A stretch of DNA of 64,000 bases from an uncultured Gammaproteobacteria bacterium (GTDB lineage Bacteria; Pseudomonadota; Gammaproteobacteria; Eutrophobiales; Eutrophobiaceae): NCBI GenBank assembly GCA_951812995.1, contig CATOTD010000008.1, forward strand, positions 39,653 to 103,652. The letters run 5' to 3'. Made by a program: the position numbers and the translations under genes. The notes under the pieces were generated by a model that was not told the origin of the DNA, searched no databases, and worked only from the letters and a program-made list of their open reading frames with translations. Position 1 is the stretch's first letter. Every line of letters begins with the position of its first letter. Shown piece by piece: positions 8,101-15,615 of this stretch.

Positions 8101-10661
8101 AATCTGCTCAGGAGTTGGAATTGCCCGATCCTAGGCATAACGCCGACCTTATAAGGTACACCTCGGTGCACGATGGCTTTGATAAAAGCAGGATCTTGTT
8201 TTCCAATGCTAGGCACCCTAATGACTGGAAAAACCTACATGTGTATATGAGTGAGGATGAAGCTACTACATGGACATATAAGAAACAAATAGATGCCGGA
8301 CCCAGTAATTACTCTTCGCTTACTGTTTTGCCCAATGGAGATATTGGGATTCTATATGAAAAGGGAGTTAAGGTGGAGGAGATTGTTTTTACCCGGGTAA
8401 GTCTGGATTGGCTTACCGGGGGGAAAGATAAATATACACCTCTTAAAGAAGCAGAGTATCGTGCGTCCGTTCTGACGGGAGACCAGGGTTTCATCATTCA
8501 GGGCGATGTGGCACGTTATCAAAAGGTGACAGATTATACAGATGAGGCAGATGATTCCATTGGTTTGAGTGTCTCGAGGGCGGGAGATGTGAACGGGGAT
8601 GGTATTGATGATCTGATCGTTGGTGCACCAGGTAGTGATGAATATATTGGTGCGGCCTATGTGATATTTGGCAAGGACAACAACGGATTTGGGACGGCGG
8701 TGGATAACGGTGCTGGCACGAACCGCCAATTGATCGATCTGAGTAGCCTGACGGCGGCCCAAGGTTTCATTATCCAGGGCGATGTGGCAGACGATCAAGC
8801 CGGATACAGCGTCTCATCGGCTGGGGATGTGAATGGGGATGGTTATGATGATCTGATCATTGGTGCGTATCAAGGTGATGACGGCGGTGTTGACGCTGGT
8901 GAGGCGTATGTGGTGTTTGGTAAGAAGAACGGGTTTGGGACGGAGGTGGAGACTAGCGGTAATAAGCGTCAAGTGATCGATCTAACCAGCTTGACGGCGG
9001 CCGATGGCTTCATCATCCAGGGCGATGCGGCAGACGATCAAGCCGGATACAGCGTCTCATCGGCTGGGGATGTGAATGGGGATGGTTATGATGATTTGAT
9101 TGTTGGTGCGCCGCATGACGATGCCGGTGGTGTTTCCGCTGGTGCGGCGTATGTGGTGTTTGGTAAGGCGGCTGGGTTTGGGACGGCGGTGGATAACGGT
9201 GCTGGCACGAACCGCCAAGTGATCGATCTGACCAGCCTGACGGCGGCCGATGGCTTCATCATCCAGGGCGATACGGCAGACGATCAAGCGGGATACAGCG
9301 TCTCATCGGCTGGGGATGTGAACGGTGACGGCTACGATGATCTAATTGTTGGTGCGTATCAAGGCAATGACGGCGGTGTTGACGCTGGTGAGACCTATGT
9401 GGTGTTTGGTAAAAAGAACGGGTTTGGGACGGCGGTGGATAACGCTGGCACGAACCGCCAAGTGATCGATCTGACCAGCCTGACGGCGGCCCAAGGTTTC
9501 ATTATTCAGGGCGATGCGGCAATGGATAAAGCCGGACTCAGCGTCTCATCGACTGGGGATGTGAACGGTGACGGCTACGATGATCTGATCATTGGTGCGT
9601 ATCAAGGTGATGACGGCGGTATTGACGCTGGTGAGGCGTATGTGGTGTTTGGTAAGGCGGCTGGGTTTGGGACGGAGGTGGACACTAGCGGTAATAAGCG
9701 TCAAGTAATTGATGTGGCTAGCTTAACGGCGGATCAAGGTTTCATTATTCAGGGCGGTACGCATTTTGATAAGGCAGGATACAGTGTCTCGTCGGCTGGC
9801 GATGTGAACGGGGATGGTTTTGATGATTTAATTATTGGTGCGCATTTTGGCAATGGCAATGGTATTGATGTTGGCACAGCCTATGTAGTGTTTGGTAAGG
9901 CGGCTGGGTTTGGGACGGCGGTGGATAACGGTGCTGGCACGAACCGCCAAGTAATTGATTTGAGTAGCTTAACAGCCGTTGATGGCTTCGTCATCCAGAG
10001 CAATACGAGAAATAAGGCTACTGCTGTCAGCGTCTCGGCGGTCGGGGACGTGAACGATGATGGTTTCGATGATTTGATCGTTGGCGCGTATCAGGGCGGT
10101 GATGCTGGCGAGGCCTATGTGATATTTGGCAAGGCGATGCCAGGTGGGACGGCCTCAGTGAATACGACCGGCGATACGAGTGCTGAGACCCTGATCGGCG
10201 GTGCGGGCAATGATAATTTAACTGGTGGCGGTGGTGCTGATGTCTTGCGCGGTGGTGCTGGGGATGACGTGCTGGGTGTTGCTGATACCACGTTTCGGCG
10301 CATTGATGGTGGTACTGGCAACGATATGCTCCGTATTGATGGTTCAGGTATCACCCTGGACTTTACTAATTTGTTACCCAATAAAGTGTCTGGTGTCGAA
10401 TTAATCGATCTGACTGGTTCTGGTGCTAATGCGCTTGAGCTTGATATACGCGATCTTTTAGATATTTCCGACGACACCCAAGACGGGACAACTATCCTGC
10501 GGGTGCTGGGTGATGCTGACGACGCAGTAAGAACGGCGGACAGTGGTTGGATTAAAGGTGATAATGTAAACATCGGCGGTCAGTATTTCCATCAGTTCGA
10601 TAACGTCAATGCTCGCTTGTTGGTCGATACCAATGTTGATATTAGTAGCGTATTGGGGTAA
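2175..10661 (+). CDS. Giant cadherin/LamG/sialidase/FG-GAP/RTX-like secreted protein
   Basis: A 2828-residue mosaic protein. Domains in order (residues): two cadherin-like repeats (11-214), a LamG-like jelly-roll (219-434), seven cadherin-like repeats (438-1146), LamG 2 (1151-1361), LamG 3 (1371-1581), a sialidase-associated N-terminal domain resembling BNR_assoc_N (about 1586-1726), a GH33-type sialidase (about 1734-2080), seven FG-GAP repeats (about 2102-2655), a short RTX-like GGxGxD stretch (2671-2720) and an acidic tail. The sialidase shows YRIP at 1749-1752, VDKR with D1767, and five Asp-boxes near 1789, 1851, 1914, 1967 and 2026; it should cleave terminal sialic acid from glycans. FG-GAP units carry the Ca-binding DVNGDG-x-DD motif. 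There is no signal peptide; the RTX-like C-terminus suggests type I secretion, but no ABC exporter is in the window. The start falls almost directly inside cadherin repeat 1. The likely role is adhesion plus glycan trimming at a host or particle surface; this is inference. Confidence 0.85.
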   Translation: MSKLIQIVNDNTPIFTSPTTKRIAENTAAGTTLFTVTATDADTDAVLTYKISGGADRALFALDSNTQVLSFIGPAPDFEAERSNKYVVDVEVSDGKYTETQRIKITVTDVNDNAPIFTSPTTKNIAENTAAGTTLLTVTATDADTDAVLNYRISGGADSALFNLDSDTQVLSFIGPAPDFEAERSNDYVVDVEVSDGKYTETQSITIAVTDVARSIDKGKYLSLDGRNDYMQVADHDDLDIDPGKSFTFTLWTRSEPPSSGSYDFILDKRERKAGTGYEIFSDSDGKYVLGLEAPVNRSFGTAYNRSAALDGDWHHIAFVVDRSAKTSSIYIDGKLLRSKQRDAIETADFSNATDLLIGGGRGRYLEGDIDEIRIFSKAMTAAELRVDMETSLTGSEKSLLAAWNFENVNGNSVTDISGNGHNATLVNGATINNANHNAPIFTSPTTKNIAENTVAGTTLLTVKATDADAGAVLTYKISGGADRALFNLDSDTQVLSFIGPAPDFEAERSNDYVVDVEVSDGKYTETQSITIAVTDVNDNMPIFTSPTTKNIAENTAAGTTLLTVTATDADTDAVLNYRISGGADSTLFNLDSNTQVLSFIGPAPDFEAERSNKYVVDVEVSDGKYTETQSITIAVTDVNDNMPIFTSPTTKNIAENTAAGTTLLTVTATDADTDAVLNYRISGGADSALFNLDSDTQVLSFIGPAPDFEAERSNKYVVDVEVSDGKYTETQSIKIAVTDVNDNAPIFTSPTTKNIAENTVAGTTLLTVKATDADAGAVLTYKISGGADSALFNLDSDTQVLSFIGPAPDFEAERSNKYVVDVEVSDGAHTETQRIKITVTDVNDNAPIFTSPTTKRIAENTVAGTTLLTVTATDADTDAVLTYKISGGADRALFALDSNTQVLSFIGPAPDFEAERSNKYVVDVEVSDGAHTETQRIKITVTDVNDNAPIFTSPTTKRIAENTVAGTTLLTVTATDADTDAVLTYKISGGADRALFALDSNTQVLSFIGPAPDFEAERSNDYVVKVRVSDGAHTETQSIKITVTDVNDNMPIFTSPTTKNIAENTAAGTTLLTVKATDADAGAVLTYKISGGADRALFALDSNTQVLSFIGPAPDLGRSNEYVVDVEVSDGKYTETQSITITVVDTAPNGKYLRLDGIDDHMQVLDHDDLDIDPGKSFTLALWIRAEPPASYDFILDKREGKAGTGYETFANSAGKYGLNLVTPTNRNFGTDYSRSVALDGDWHHIAFVVDRSTKTSSIYIDGKPVGSSSIGTADFSNATDLLIGGGRGRYLEGDIDEIRIFSKAMTAAELRVDMETGLTGNEADLLAAWDFENVSRGSVTDISGNGHNGRLVNGATIVDSTIVDTAPNGKYLRLDGIDDHMQVLDHADLDIDPGKSFTLALWIRAESPASYDFILDKREGSNGTGYEIGFNSEGKYLVNLEAPPNRNFGTAFSRSVALDGDWHHIAFVVDRSTKTVTIYIDGKPVGSRSIETADFSNASDLFIGTGRGAYFMEGDIDEIRIFSKAMTAAELRVDMETSLTGNEKSLLAAWDFEDVDGNSVTDISGNGHNGRLVNGATIVNYKPAAMIFSSVELAPQITTSVARGNKDERVILVNVRTAGELSALDINELQITLAGTEPANIDTINVYYTGRSSALDTTTLFGTASPSTGIITINGSQTLRGGNNYFWVTYNISDSATEGEFIDATVESVTVDGSPETPVFNEATGSRLILLEHNSLWRAGDDGAQWYRIPALTTALDGSLIAVVDKRYVKGLDIADNVDIDIVAKRSTDGGKTWSEAVTLADFGAREGASDPLIITDKITGDILVLYLAYNGVRYSEPSNRARTYVSRSKDNGATWLAPVEITNDIYPDGWHLVWATSGSFSQTRDGRMMAVVAARQEAGGFATLTNHLIYSDDGGYTWDIYTGSPNTRLGYGDESKVIELDNGHLYMNLRDQKKAGNYRRISYSDDGGQSWTESAQELELPDPRHNADLIRYTSVHDGFDKSRILFSNARHPNDWKNLHVYMSEDEATTWTYKKQIDAGPSNYSSLTVLPNGDIGILYEKGVKVEEIVFTRVSLDWLTGGKDKYTPLKEAEYRASVLTGDQGFIIQGDVARYQKVTDYTDEADDSIGLSVSRAGDVNGDGIDDLIVGAPGSDEYIGAAYVIFGKDNNGFGTAVDNGAGTNRQLIDLSSLTAAQGFIIQGDVADDQAGYSVSSAGDVNGDGYDDLIIGAYQGDDGGVDAGEAYVVFGKKNGFGTEVETSGNKRQVIDLTSLTAADGFIIQGDAADDQAGYSVSSAGDVNGDGYDDLIVGAPHDDAGGVSAGAAYVVFGKAAGFGTAVDNGAGTNRQVIDLTSLTAADGFIIQGDTADDQAGYSVSSAGDVNGDGYDDLIVGAYQGNDGGVDAGETYVVFGKKNGFGTAVDNAGTNRQVIDLTSLTAAQGFIIQGDAAMDKAGLSVSSTGDVNGDGYDDLIIGAYQGDDGGIDAGEAYVVFGKAAGFGTEVDTSGNKRQVIDVASLTADQGFIIQGGTHFDKAGYSVSSAGDVNGDGFDDLIIGAHFGNGNGIDVGTAYVVFGKAAGFGTAVDNGAGTNRQVIDLSSLTAVDGFVIQSNTRNKATAVSVSAVGDVNDDGFDDLIVGAYQGGDAGEAYVIFGKAMPGGTASVNTTGDTSAETLIGGAGNDNLTGGGGADVLRGGAGDDVLGVADTTFRRIDGGTGNDMLRIDGSGITLDFTNLLPNKVSGVELIDLTGSGANALELDIRDLLDISDDTQDGTTILRVLGDADDAVRTADSGWIKGDNVNIGGQYFHQFDNVNARLLVDTNVDISSVLG
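2205..2816 (+). repeat. Cadherin-like repeats 1-2 (306-bp units)
   Basis: Two tandem units begin at 2205 and 2511. Each is 102 codons and starts with PIFTSPTTK and IAENTAAGTT, with the cadherin signature ATDADTDAVLTY and DVNDN linkers. They differ at only a few codons. They are separated from the other seven units by LamG module 1. Confidence 0.9.
3486..5610 (+). repeat. Cadherin-like repeats 3-9 (306-bp units)
   Basis: Seven tandem units begin at 3486, 3792, 4098, 4404, 4710, 5016 and 5322, a period of exactly 306 bp. Identity is very high at DNA level. The variation is in short blocks such as KYTETQ versus AHTETQ, DADTDAV versus DADAGAV, and FALDSN versus FNLDSD. The last unit is shorter because DFEAERSN is replaced by DLGRSN. 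This pattern indicates recent expansion and shuffling by recombination. Confidence 0.92.
5625..6915 (+). repeat. Tandem LamG-like modules 2 and 3 (660-bp unit)
   Basis: Two near-identical LamG/concanavalin-like modules begin at 5625 and 6285. Each opens with GKYLRLDGIDDHMQV and contains DGDWHHIAFVVDRS and EGDIDEIRIFSKAMTAAELR, the usual landmarks of LamG-like jelly-roll folds. Module 1 at 2829 belongs to the same set. They are likely carbohydrate-binding or Ca-dependent adhesive modules. Confidence 0.85.
8479..10140 (+). repeat. Seven FG-GAP beta-propeller repeats
   Basis: Seven units each carry FIIQG, a GDVNGDG-x-DDLI core and a closing AYVVFGK segment. The cores read NGDGIDD, NGDGYDD (four times), NGDGFDD and NDDGFDD. 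Seven blades make a complete integrin-alpha-like propeller with Ca-binding loops. DNA-level similarity between blades 2-5 is high. Confidence 0.88.
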
Positions 10662-11055
10662 TTGACATCGCTGACGTGCTAGCCAATTTGATTTAGGATG
10701 AATGCTATGGTAGCGTTTGGAGTTTTATTGAGGCGCAGGTACCGCCAATAGCAGTCAACCGACCAAAGAATCAACAATGGAAACCAGTTTGGTTTGGATG
10801 GTGTCAACAGCACGCTATACGTATTCAATATCTGTGCTGGTGGTACCGTGGCGCGTATCTGAGAATAAAATTAATAAAATAAGAACCAAAAGTCTTGGGG
10901 GTTAAATAATAAGAGGCCTCAGCGTAACCTATCAATTTTGAATAGTAGCCAACCGGCTTGCTGTTTTTTTCGTTGAAAATCATTTTGTATCCCATAGGTT
11001 TTGCTTCTAAAAGTAGGTGCTTTAACTGAGTACTTTTCCTGCTCTTTGGACACAT
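10662..11055. other. Gap downstream of the giant gene; no recognised gene
   Basis: The 394 bp between the stop of the giant gene and the IS5 remnant hold no gene that I recognise. A 76-codon minus-strand frame (10825-11055) lacks any familiar motif and begins next to the remnant, so it is probably chance or decayed IS sequence. No strong hairpin-plus-T terminator was seen directly after the giant gene. Confidence 0.5.
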
Positions 11056-11469
11056 CTATCCTGCATAACAACGTTCAAGTAAGCCATATTTAGCCAGAAA
11101 CTTTGCCCCTTTGCAAATATTGGCCGCCATTGTTGCTAAGCCATAAAAGGTCGTGTTTTGGCGAGGCGCATACAGCGCGTTCGCGCTAATCCATAGTGCC
11201 ATTTGTACGTGGCAAAAGCCTTTCTCCAGTGGAAAGTGTGGTCGCAATGCGGGCATTACGGCGTATAGTGCTTTCGATAGCGGCTTGTTTCGGTACCCTT
11301 TACGTTGCACTTGGTCTTCAATACCCCGTTGCTTAAGTGTATCCCGTGTTTTTTGAGAATAATAAGCCGCATCGACGTATAGTGCTGTTTCATCGCCTAG
11401 CAGTAAGTCATCCAACGCTTGTGAGTCATGCACATTCCCTGCCGTGACTTGTTGGCTAGTTAGTGTCAA
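11056..11469 (-). pseudogene. IS5-family transposase, C-terminal remnant
   Basis: The 137 codons start within the catalytic region of an IS5-type transposase. VTAGNVHDSQALDDLL and ALYVDAAYYSQ carry the second catalytic Asp. After about residue 75 the frame changes character, and the segment expected to hold the catalytic Glu is missing, although the tail (GLATMAANICKGAKFL) is again family-like. The 5' part is lost at a junction with an IS3/IS481-like remnant. It differs from IS-A and IS-B. It is inactive. Confidence 0.7.
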
Positions 11470-11549
11470 TAATCTTTCGCACTTTCTGATTTGGCTTTCC
11501 CTTAAATCTGGTTGTTACGCGATCTGAAAGTCCTTTTCTTTATCCATCT
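11461..11549 (-). pseudogene. IS3/IS481-like remnant, second copy
   Basis: These roughly 90 bp repeat, on the opposite strand, the segment found at about 570-670. The end nearest IS-A reads TATCCATC, and IS-A copy 2 starts immediately after. It marks the sequence into which IS-A moved or recombined. Confidence 0.6.
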
Positions 11550-12848
11550 GGAAGCCTCTAAAAACCGTGCATTTTGTGGTACGATCTGATTCACTTGATG
11601 TGGGAGGATTTTGTTTATGCCCGCACCTGGATTGTTTGATTTGACGGATCATTTGGCGCGGCTTTCGGCGATGGGAGATCCGCTTGAGGTTTTGGAGCGG
11701 CACGTTGATTTCGAAGTGTTTCGCCCAGTTCTTGTTGAAGCGCTTGGCTATGGGGAACGTCCCAAAGGTGGTCGCCCGCCCTATGATGCCGTTGTGATGT
11801 TCAAGGTGCTGGTGTTGGCCTCGATGCACAATCTGAGCGATGAGCGGATGGAGTTTCTCATTCGTGACCGTTTCAGTTGGCTGCGGTTCCTGGGATTTCA
11901 AATCGGGGAGCCGACACCTGATCAGAAGACGATCTGGCTTTTCAGAGAGAAGCTGACCCAGGCGGGTGTCTTCAAGGCCCTGTTTGCCGCGTTTGAAGCT
12001 CAGCTCTGCGCGCGGGGATACAAACCGACCGGCGGTCAGATTGTGGATGCCACGTTGGTCTTTGCCCCGCGCCAGCGGATGACGAAAGAAGAGAAAGCGC
12101 GCGCCAAGGCAGGTGAGGCCGCGTCTGACATCTGGCCCGATGATCTGTCCAAGGCAGCGCAGAAAGACACCGATGCGCGTTGGACGGTCAAGTATTCAAA
12201 GGCCAAGACGACCAAGGAGGGTGAGGAGGATACTGGCCTTGTCGATATTTCGGTTCCGCACTTTGGGTACAAGAACCACGTGTCCATTGATCGCAAATGG
12301 CGCTTCATCCGGGGTGAGACTGGCACGAATGCGGCTCGCTACGACGGGCATGAACGCTCCTCGGTTCTGGACGAGACAAACAGCTCGAAGGCGGTTTGGG
12401 CCGATGCCAGGTACCGCTCGGCCAGGAATGAGGCTTGGCTGAAGGCGCAAGGGTACCGCTCACATATCCATCGCAAGAAGCCACGCGGCAAACCCATGAC
12501 CAGGCATATTCGTCGGGGCAACGCGACACGCTCCGCCATCCGCGCCTGTGTTCGGCTACGAGAAAGGGCCCATGGCTCTGACCATCCGCTCAATCGGCCA
12601 AACCCGTGCGAAGGCCCGCATGACCATGGCCAACCTGAGCTACAACTTCCGCCGTCTGATTTTCCACGAGCGACGACAGGCCACAGCCTGACTCCGCCCA
12701 AATTCCGGAAATACCCGCCCTGGCAGACCCAAACAGCGCAACACAGCCTCAAATACCACCGATCTTGACCTTCACACCCGCTATGCGGGTGACAACGACT
12801 GGTGCTCGCGTCAAAATCCATCCAGAATCAGCGTTGTTCGAGGTCTCC
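11550..12848 (+). mobile_element. IS-A copy 2, complete (IS5 family, 1299 bp)
   Basis: The element begins GGAAGCCTCTAAAAACCGTG and ends with the complement of GGAGACCTCGAACAACGCTG, imperfect inverted repeats matching at about 14 of 20 positions. The left flank is ATCT and the right flank is AACT, so there is no matching target duplication and this copy has probably recombined. The right side is the same IS256 junction seen at 184/185. Confidence 0.88.
11611..12768 (+). pseudogene. IS-A transposase, copy 2 (lacks catalytic Glu region)
   Basis: The frame has 385 codons. The N-terminal two-thirds is a good IS5-type transposase with IVDATLV (first Asp) and AVWADARYRS (second Asp). After NATRSAIRA, at about 12539, the frame goes wrong: the expected xVEH preceding VFGYEKG is missing, and the true C-terminus (FGYEKGPMALTIRSIG to HERRQATA) continues in another frame. 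Comparison with VRAKVEHVF in IS-B puts the loss at about 11 nt, including the catalytic Glu codon. All four full copies in the window share it. Confidence 0.8.
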
Positions 12849-13060
12849 AACTTCCTGGTGTAGCTACCAGACCGGTCGTCTTTGCGCGTCTCAGTGCGTT
12901 CGTATCGATCAGCACCCACCAGCGCATCAGCCTCTGCATGAAGAATCTGCTTGCGGGTGTCTTCCACAGTCTTCAGTACCACTTTGTTGAGATGGCCCTG
13001 CAGTGCCTGTTCATCAATAGGGACTACGTTGTTCAAGTGCTTGCTTGTATCATCGCTCAT
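12849..13060 (-). pseudogene. IS256-family transposase, N-terminal fragment 2
   Basis: This is the same fragment as at 185-396, cut by IS-A at the same base. The start is the ATG at 13060 with AGGAGA upstream. It differs from fragment 1 in a short block (RKQILHAEAD instead of LNQILDAEAD), so the two copies are not a very recent duplication. The shared sequence behind the start ends at about 13162, probably the IS256 terminus. Confidence 0.78.
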
Positions 13061-13162
13061 GGCGACTCTTCTCCTGGTCAAATAAATGGTTATGTCACTT
13101 TTTATTTAACCAGATAAAGGGGAACCGCCTATTCAAATTTGCGAAAGATAATTTACGTTATC

Positions 13163-13400
13163 AAGTCGTCCAGAACCAACGATACAAATTGTGGCGCGAT
13201 GATAAGAATCGTCTGGAGTAGCTATACGATCTCGATACTGAACCGACTGACCTTGCGCCATTGGATTTGAATAATCTTTCGGCACGCGACGCTCAAGTGC
13301 TTCAATATCTTCGCACCAGGCTCGATGCTTATTATCAGTAAGGTGGATAAGTCGAAGAGCTGAGGTATGCGGGAGACTAACTTCTGAAAAATGGATTATT
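13163..13400 (-). pseudogene. Fragment of an unrecognised gene between two IS elements
   Basis: A minus-strand frame reads SALRLIHLTDNKHRAWCEDI and VPKDYSNPMAQGQSVQYRDR without stops, up to the IS256 terminus. Composition and length suggest part of a real host gene of unknown function, truncated at one end by IS256 and decayed before IS-B copy 2. I do not recognise the family. Confidence 0.4.
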
Positions 13401-13442
13401 TTTCGGTTCTCGATCTAAAAGATTCAGACAGCCTAAACCTAT

Positions 13443-14622
13443 GGAACATCTGATTAATTAAGGATTTTCAAACAAGTGGGCATCACTGTGCTCGATAGTA
13501 GCGAGCATTGAACGTTTTGCTCATTACTCTCTTTCATTTCTCTTGTCCCGGCCTACTGTTTTCAGCTATCGCCCCTATTCCAGGCGTACTAAGCCACTGA
13601 TAGCCGTAATAATTGTTTCTTTGATAGCATAAGATTAATCAGGGCACAGTGGGCACAAACAGGTGGTCCGCATTCTTGCCTGGCCCTTTGAATCTGACTT
13701 TGGTAAATCCATATTGTCGCTGCATGATATGAAAGACATGCTCAACCTTGGCACGGACTTTGGATTTGTGCCGGTTTTTAGCCTTGTCCTGTTCGGTCAG
13801 TTTGCGGTGACGTGAGCCTTTGACCTGGGTGTAGTCTTTTACCTTGGGGTCATTATCCTTGAGTACGGATTGCTGACCCGCATAGGCACTATCTCCCCAA
13901 AGACGGGTCTCTTCTCCATGCAGTAGGTCTCCAAGTACCTGTGAGTCGTGGACATGGGCTGGTGTGGCAGCAACAGAGTGTATCAGTTTGGTTTTGCTAT
14001 CCACACCGATGTGCGCCTTCATGCCAAAGTACCATGGCTTGCCTTTTTTGGTCTGATGCCTATCAAGATCACGGGTTTTGCTTTTGTTCTTGGTGGCGGT
14101 AGGCGCATTGATGAGGGTCGCATCAACAATAGTGCCTTTGGATACTTTCATGCCGTTTTCCTCCAGATAGACGGCAACAGCATCAAACAGGGCAACTCCG
14201 AGGTTGTTCTCCTCCAGCAGATGACGGAATTTACAGCGGGTGGTTGCATCTGGCACGGGTTCCTGACCTAAGTCTATCTGGGCAAAGCACCGCATGGCAG
14301 GTGTGTCATATAAAGCCGCTTCTGTGGCAGGATCAGATAAGGCAAACCAGTGTTGCAGGAAGTAGATTCTCAGCATGCGTTCCATGCCCACCGGACGGCG
14401 ACCAGCAGGGGTTGGGGTAATGAGGCTCAATTACTGCAGTCAGCACTTTCCAGGGAATGAGCTGATTCATCTCTTCGAGAAATATCTCTTTGCGTGTCTG
14501 CTTGCGGTATTTCTCGAATCCAGATACTGCCAGGCTTTTTTGTTGCATCTTTTCACCCTCCACTTAAAACATTGCGGTATTATCGCATATTATGGCAAAT
14601 TATGGCATTAATCAGAGGTTCC
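13443..14622 (-). mobile_element. IS-B copy 2 (IS5 family)
   Basis: This is the second complete IS-B copy, nearly identical to copy 1. Here the right end is the perfect partner GGAACCTCTGATTAAT (complement). The flanks CTAT (left) and TTTA (right) do not match, so no target duplication is visible. The orientation is the same as copy 1. The two copies enclose 11.4 kb with the giant sialidase gene. Confidence 0.85.
13639..14548 (-). pseudogene. IS-B transposase, copy 2, C-terminal frameshift
   Basis: The two-frame layout matches copy 1, with the upstream frame from the ATG at 14548 and the downstream +1 frame ending at 13639. The catalytic motifs IVDATL, WGDSAYAG and VRAKVEHVF are present. A 2-bp insertion (GGGCACAAACAGG instead of GGGCAAACAGG) shifts the last 30 or so residues, so the protein ends DHLFVPTVP. 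It may be impaired relative to copy 1. Confidence 0.75.
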
Positions 14623-14686
14623 TTTAAACGAGAGGTCTCGGGCTATCATCGGCCTTGCGTTTTTTAACAAATGTGATGGCATGGCG

Positions 14687-15421
14687 TTATTTTTTCAGAT
14701 TGCCACTGTGTAAACCACATTCTTTCCGTGTTGCCTTTTCCCACCACCACCGGCCTGCGCGTTCGTGCTGATTCGGTAGGGTTGGGCGGGTACAAGGCTC
14801 ACAGCCAATACTACTGTAGCCTTGTGTGTGCAAGACATTAAATGGCACATTATTACTACTTATATATTCCCAAACCGCCGCCGAGGTCCAATTAGAGAGT
14901 GGATTAAATTTATATAAGTTTTTATCCGCTGTTGAAAAAGTAGCGTCTTTTTCTATAACAGCCACAGCATTACGTGTGTCCGGGCTTTGGTCTTTACGCT
15001 GTCCGGTAACCCAGGCATCTAAAGTGGATAGTTTACGTCGCAATGGCATGACCTTACGGACACCACAACATTCCTCATGTCCCTCTTTGTAAAAGCTGTA
15101 CAGACCCTTTGCCCGCACCAGGTTTTGTAAGGTTTCCGCATCGGGCGAGAGCATATCGATTGTTATTTTGTAATGCTCGCGCACTTGTTCAATGAAACGA
15201 TAAGTCTCAGCGTGTAATCGTCCCGTATCCAATGAAAAAACTTTAATATCCGGCTTGATCTTGGTTGCCATATCAATCAAGACGACATCTTCAGCACCAC
15301 TGAACGCAATAGCCATGTTCTCAAAATTAGCCAATGCCAACTTAATAATCGCGACAGGCGACTGATTGTCATATTCTTTTGCCAGTCGTTCTGGATTAAA
15401 TGCTGTTGTTTTAATGCTCAT
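14687..15421 (-). CDS. cysH: Phosphoadenylyl/adenylyl-sulfate reductase, [4Fe-4S] type
   Basis: This enzyme reduces APS (or PAPS) to sulfite in assimilatory sulfate reduction, in the cytoplasm. The 244-residue protein has the PAPS-reductase fold with [11 protein letters not shown] at 40-50, LDTGRL at 64-69, and the active-site ECGLH near the C-terminus (C235). Two cysteine pairs, C118-C119 and C207-x-x-C210, are the ligands of the [4Fe-4S] cluster that marks the APS-using branch, so APS is the more likely substrate. No cysND or cysI is nearby. The gene stops 65 bp from the end of IS-B copy 2, so the island ends just short of it. Confidence 0.9.
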   Translation of the reverse strand: MSIKTTAFNPERLAKEYDNQSPVAIIKLALANFENMAIAFSGAEDVVLIDMATKIKPDIKVFSLDTGRLHAETYRFIEQVREHYKITIDMLSPDAETLQNLVRAKGLYSFYKEGHEECCGVRKVMPLRRKLSTLDAWVTGQRKDQSPDTRNAVAVIEKDATFSTADKNLYKFNPLSNWTSAAVWEYISSNNVPFNVLHTQGYSSIGCEPCTRPTLPNQHERAGRWWWEKATRKECGLHSGNLKK

Positions 15422-15615
15422 ATAGGACGTATGTTATTGATTATTAGTTTTAAAATACAGGCTGCGCGTTTATTACAGGAGCAACTATATCAAATATAGA
15501 GCAAACCTTTATATTTACAGGATAAGCTTTTATATATAGTCTATAAATATTGAACTCGTTAGCTAAACTATTTTGTACTAAAATATTTCTAAAATGAGTG
15601 AGGGGGCTGAGTATT

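Noticed and set aside
10825..11055. A 76-codon minus-strand frame after the giant gene
   Set aside because: No motif, weak start and position within IS debris.
12113..12821. Several overlapping frames inside IS-A on both strands
   Set aside because: They recur in every IS-A copy as alternative readings of the GC-rich transposase gene.
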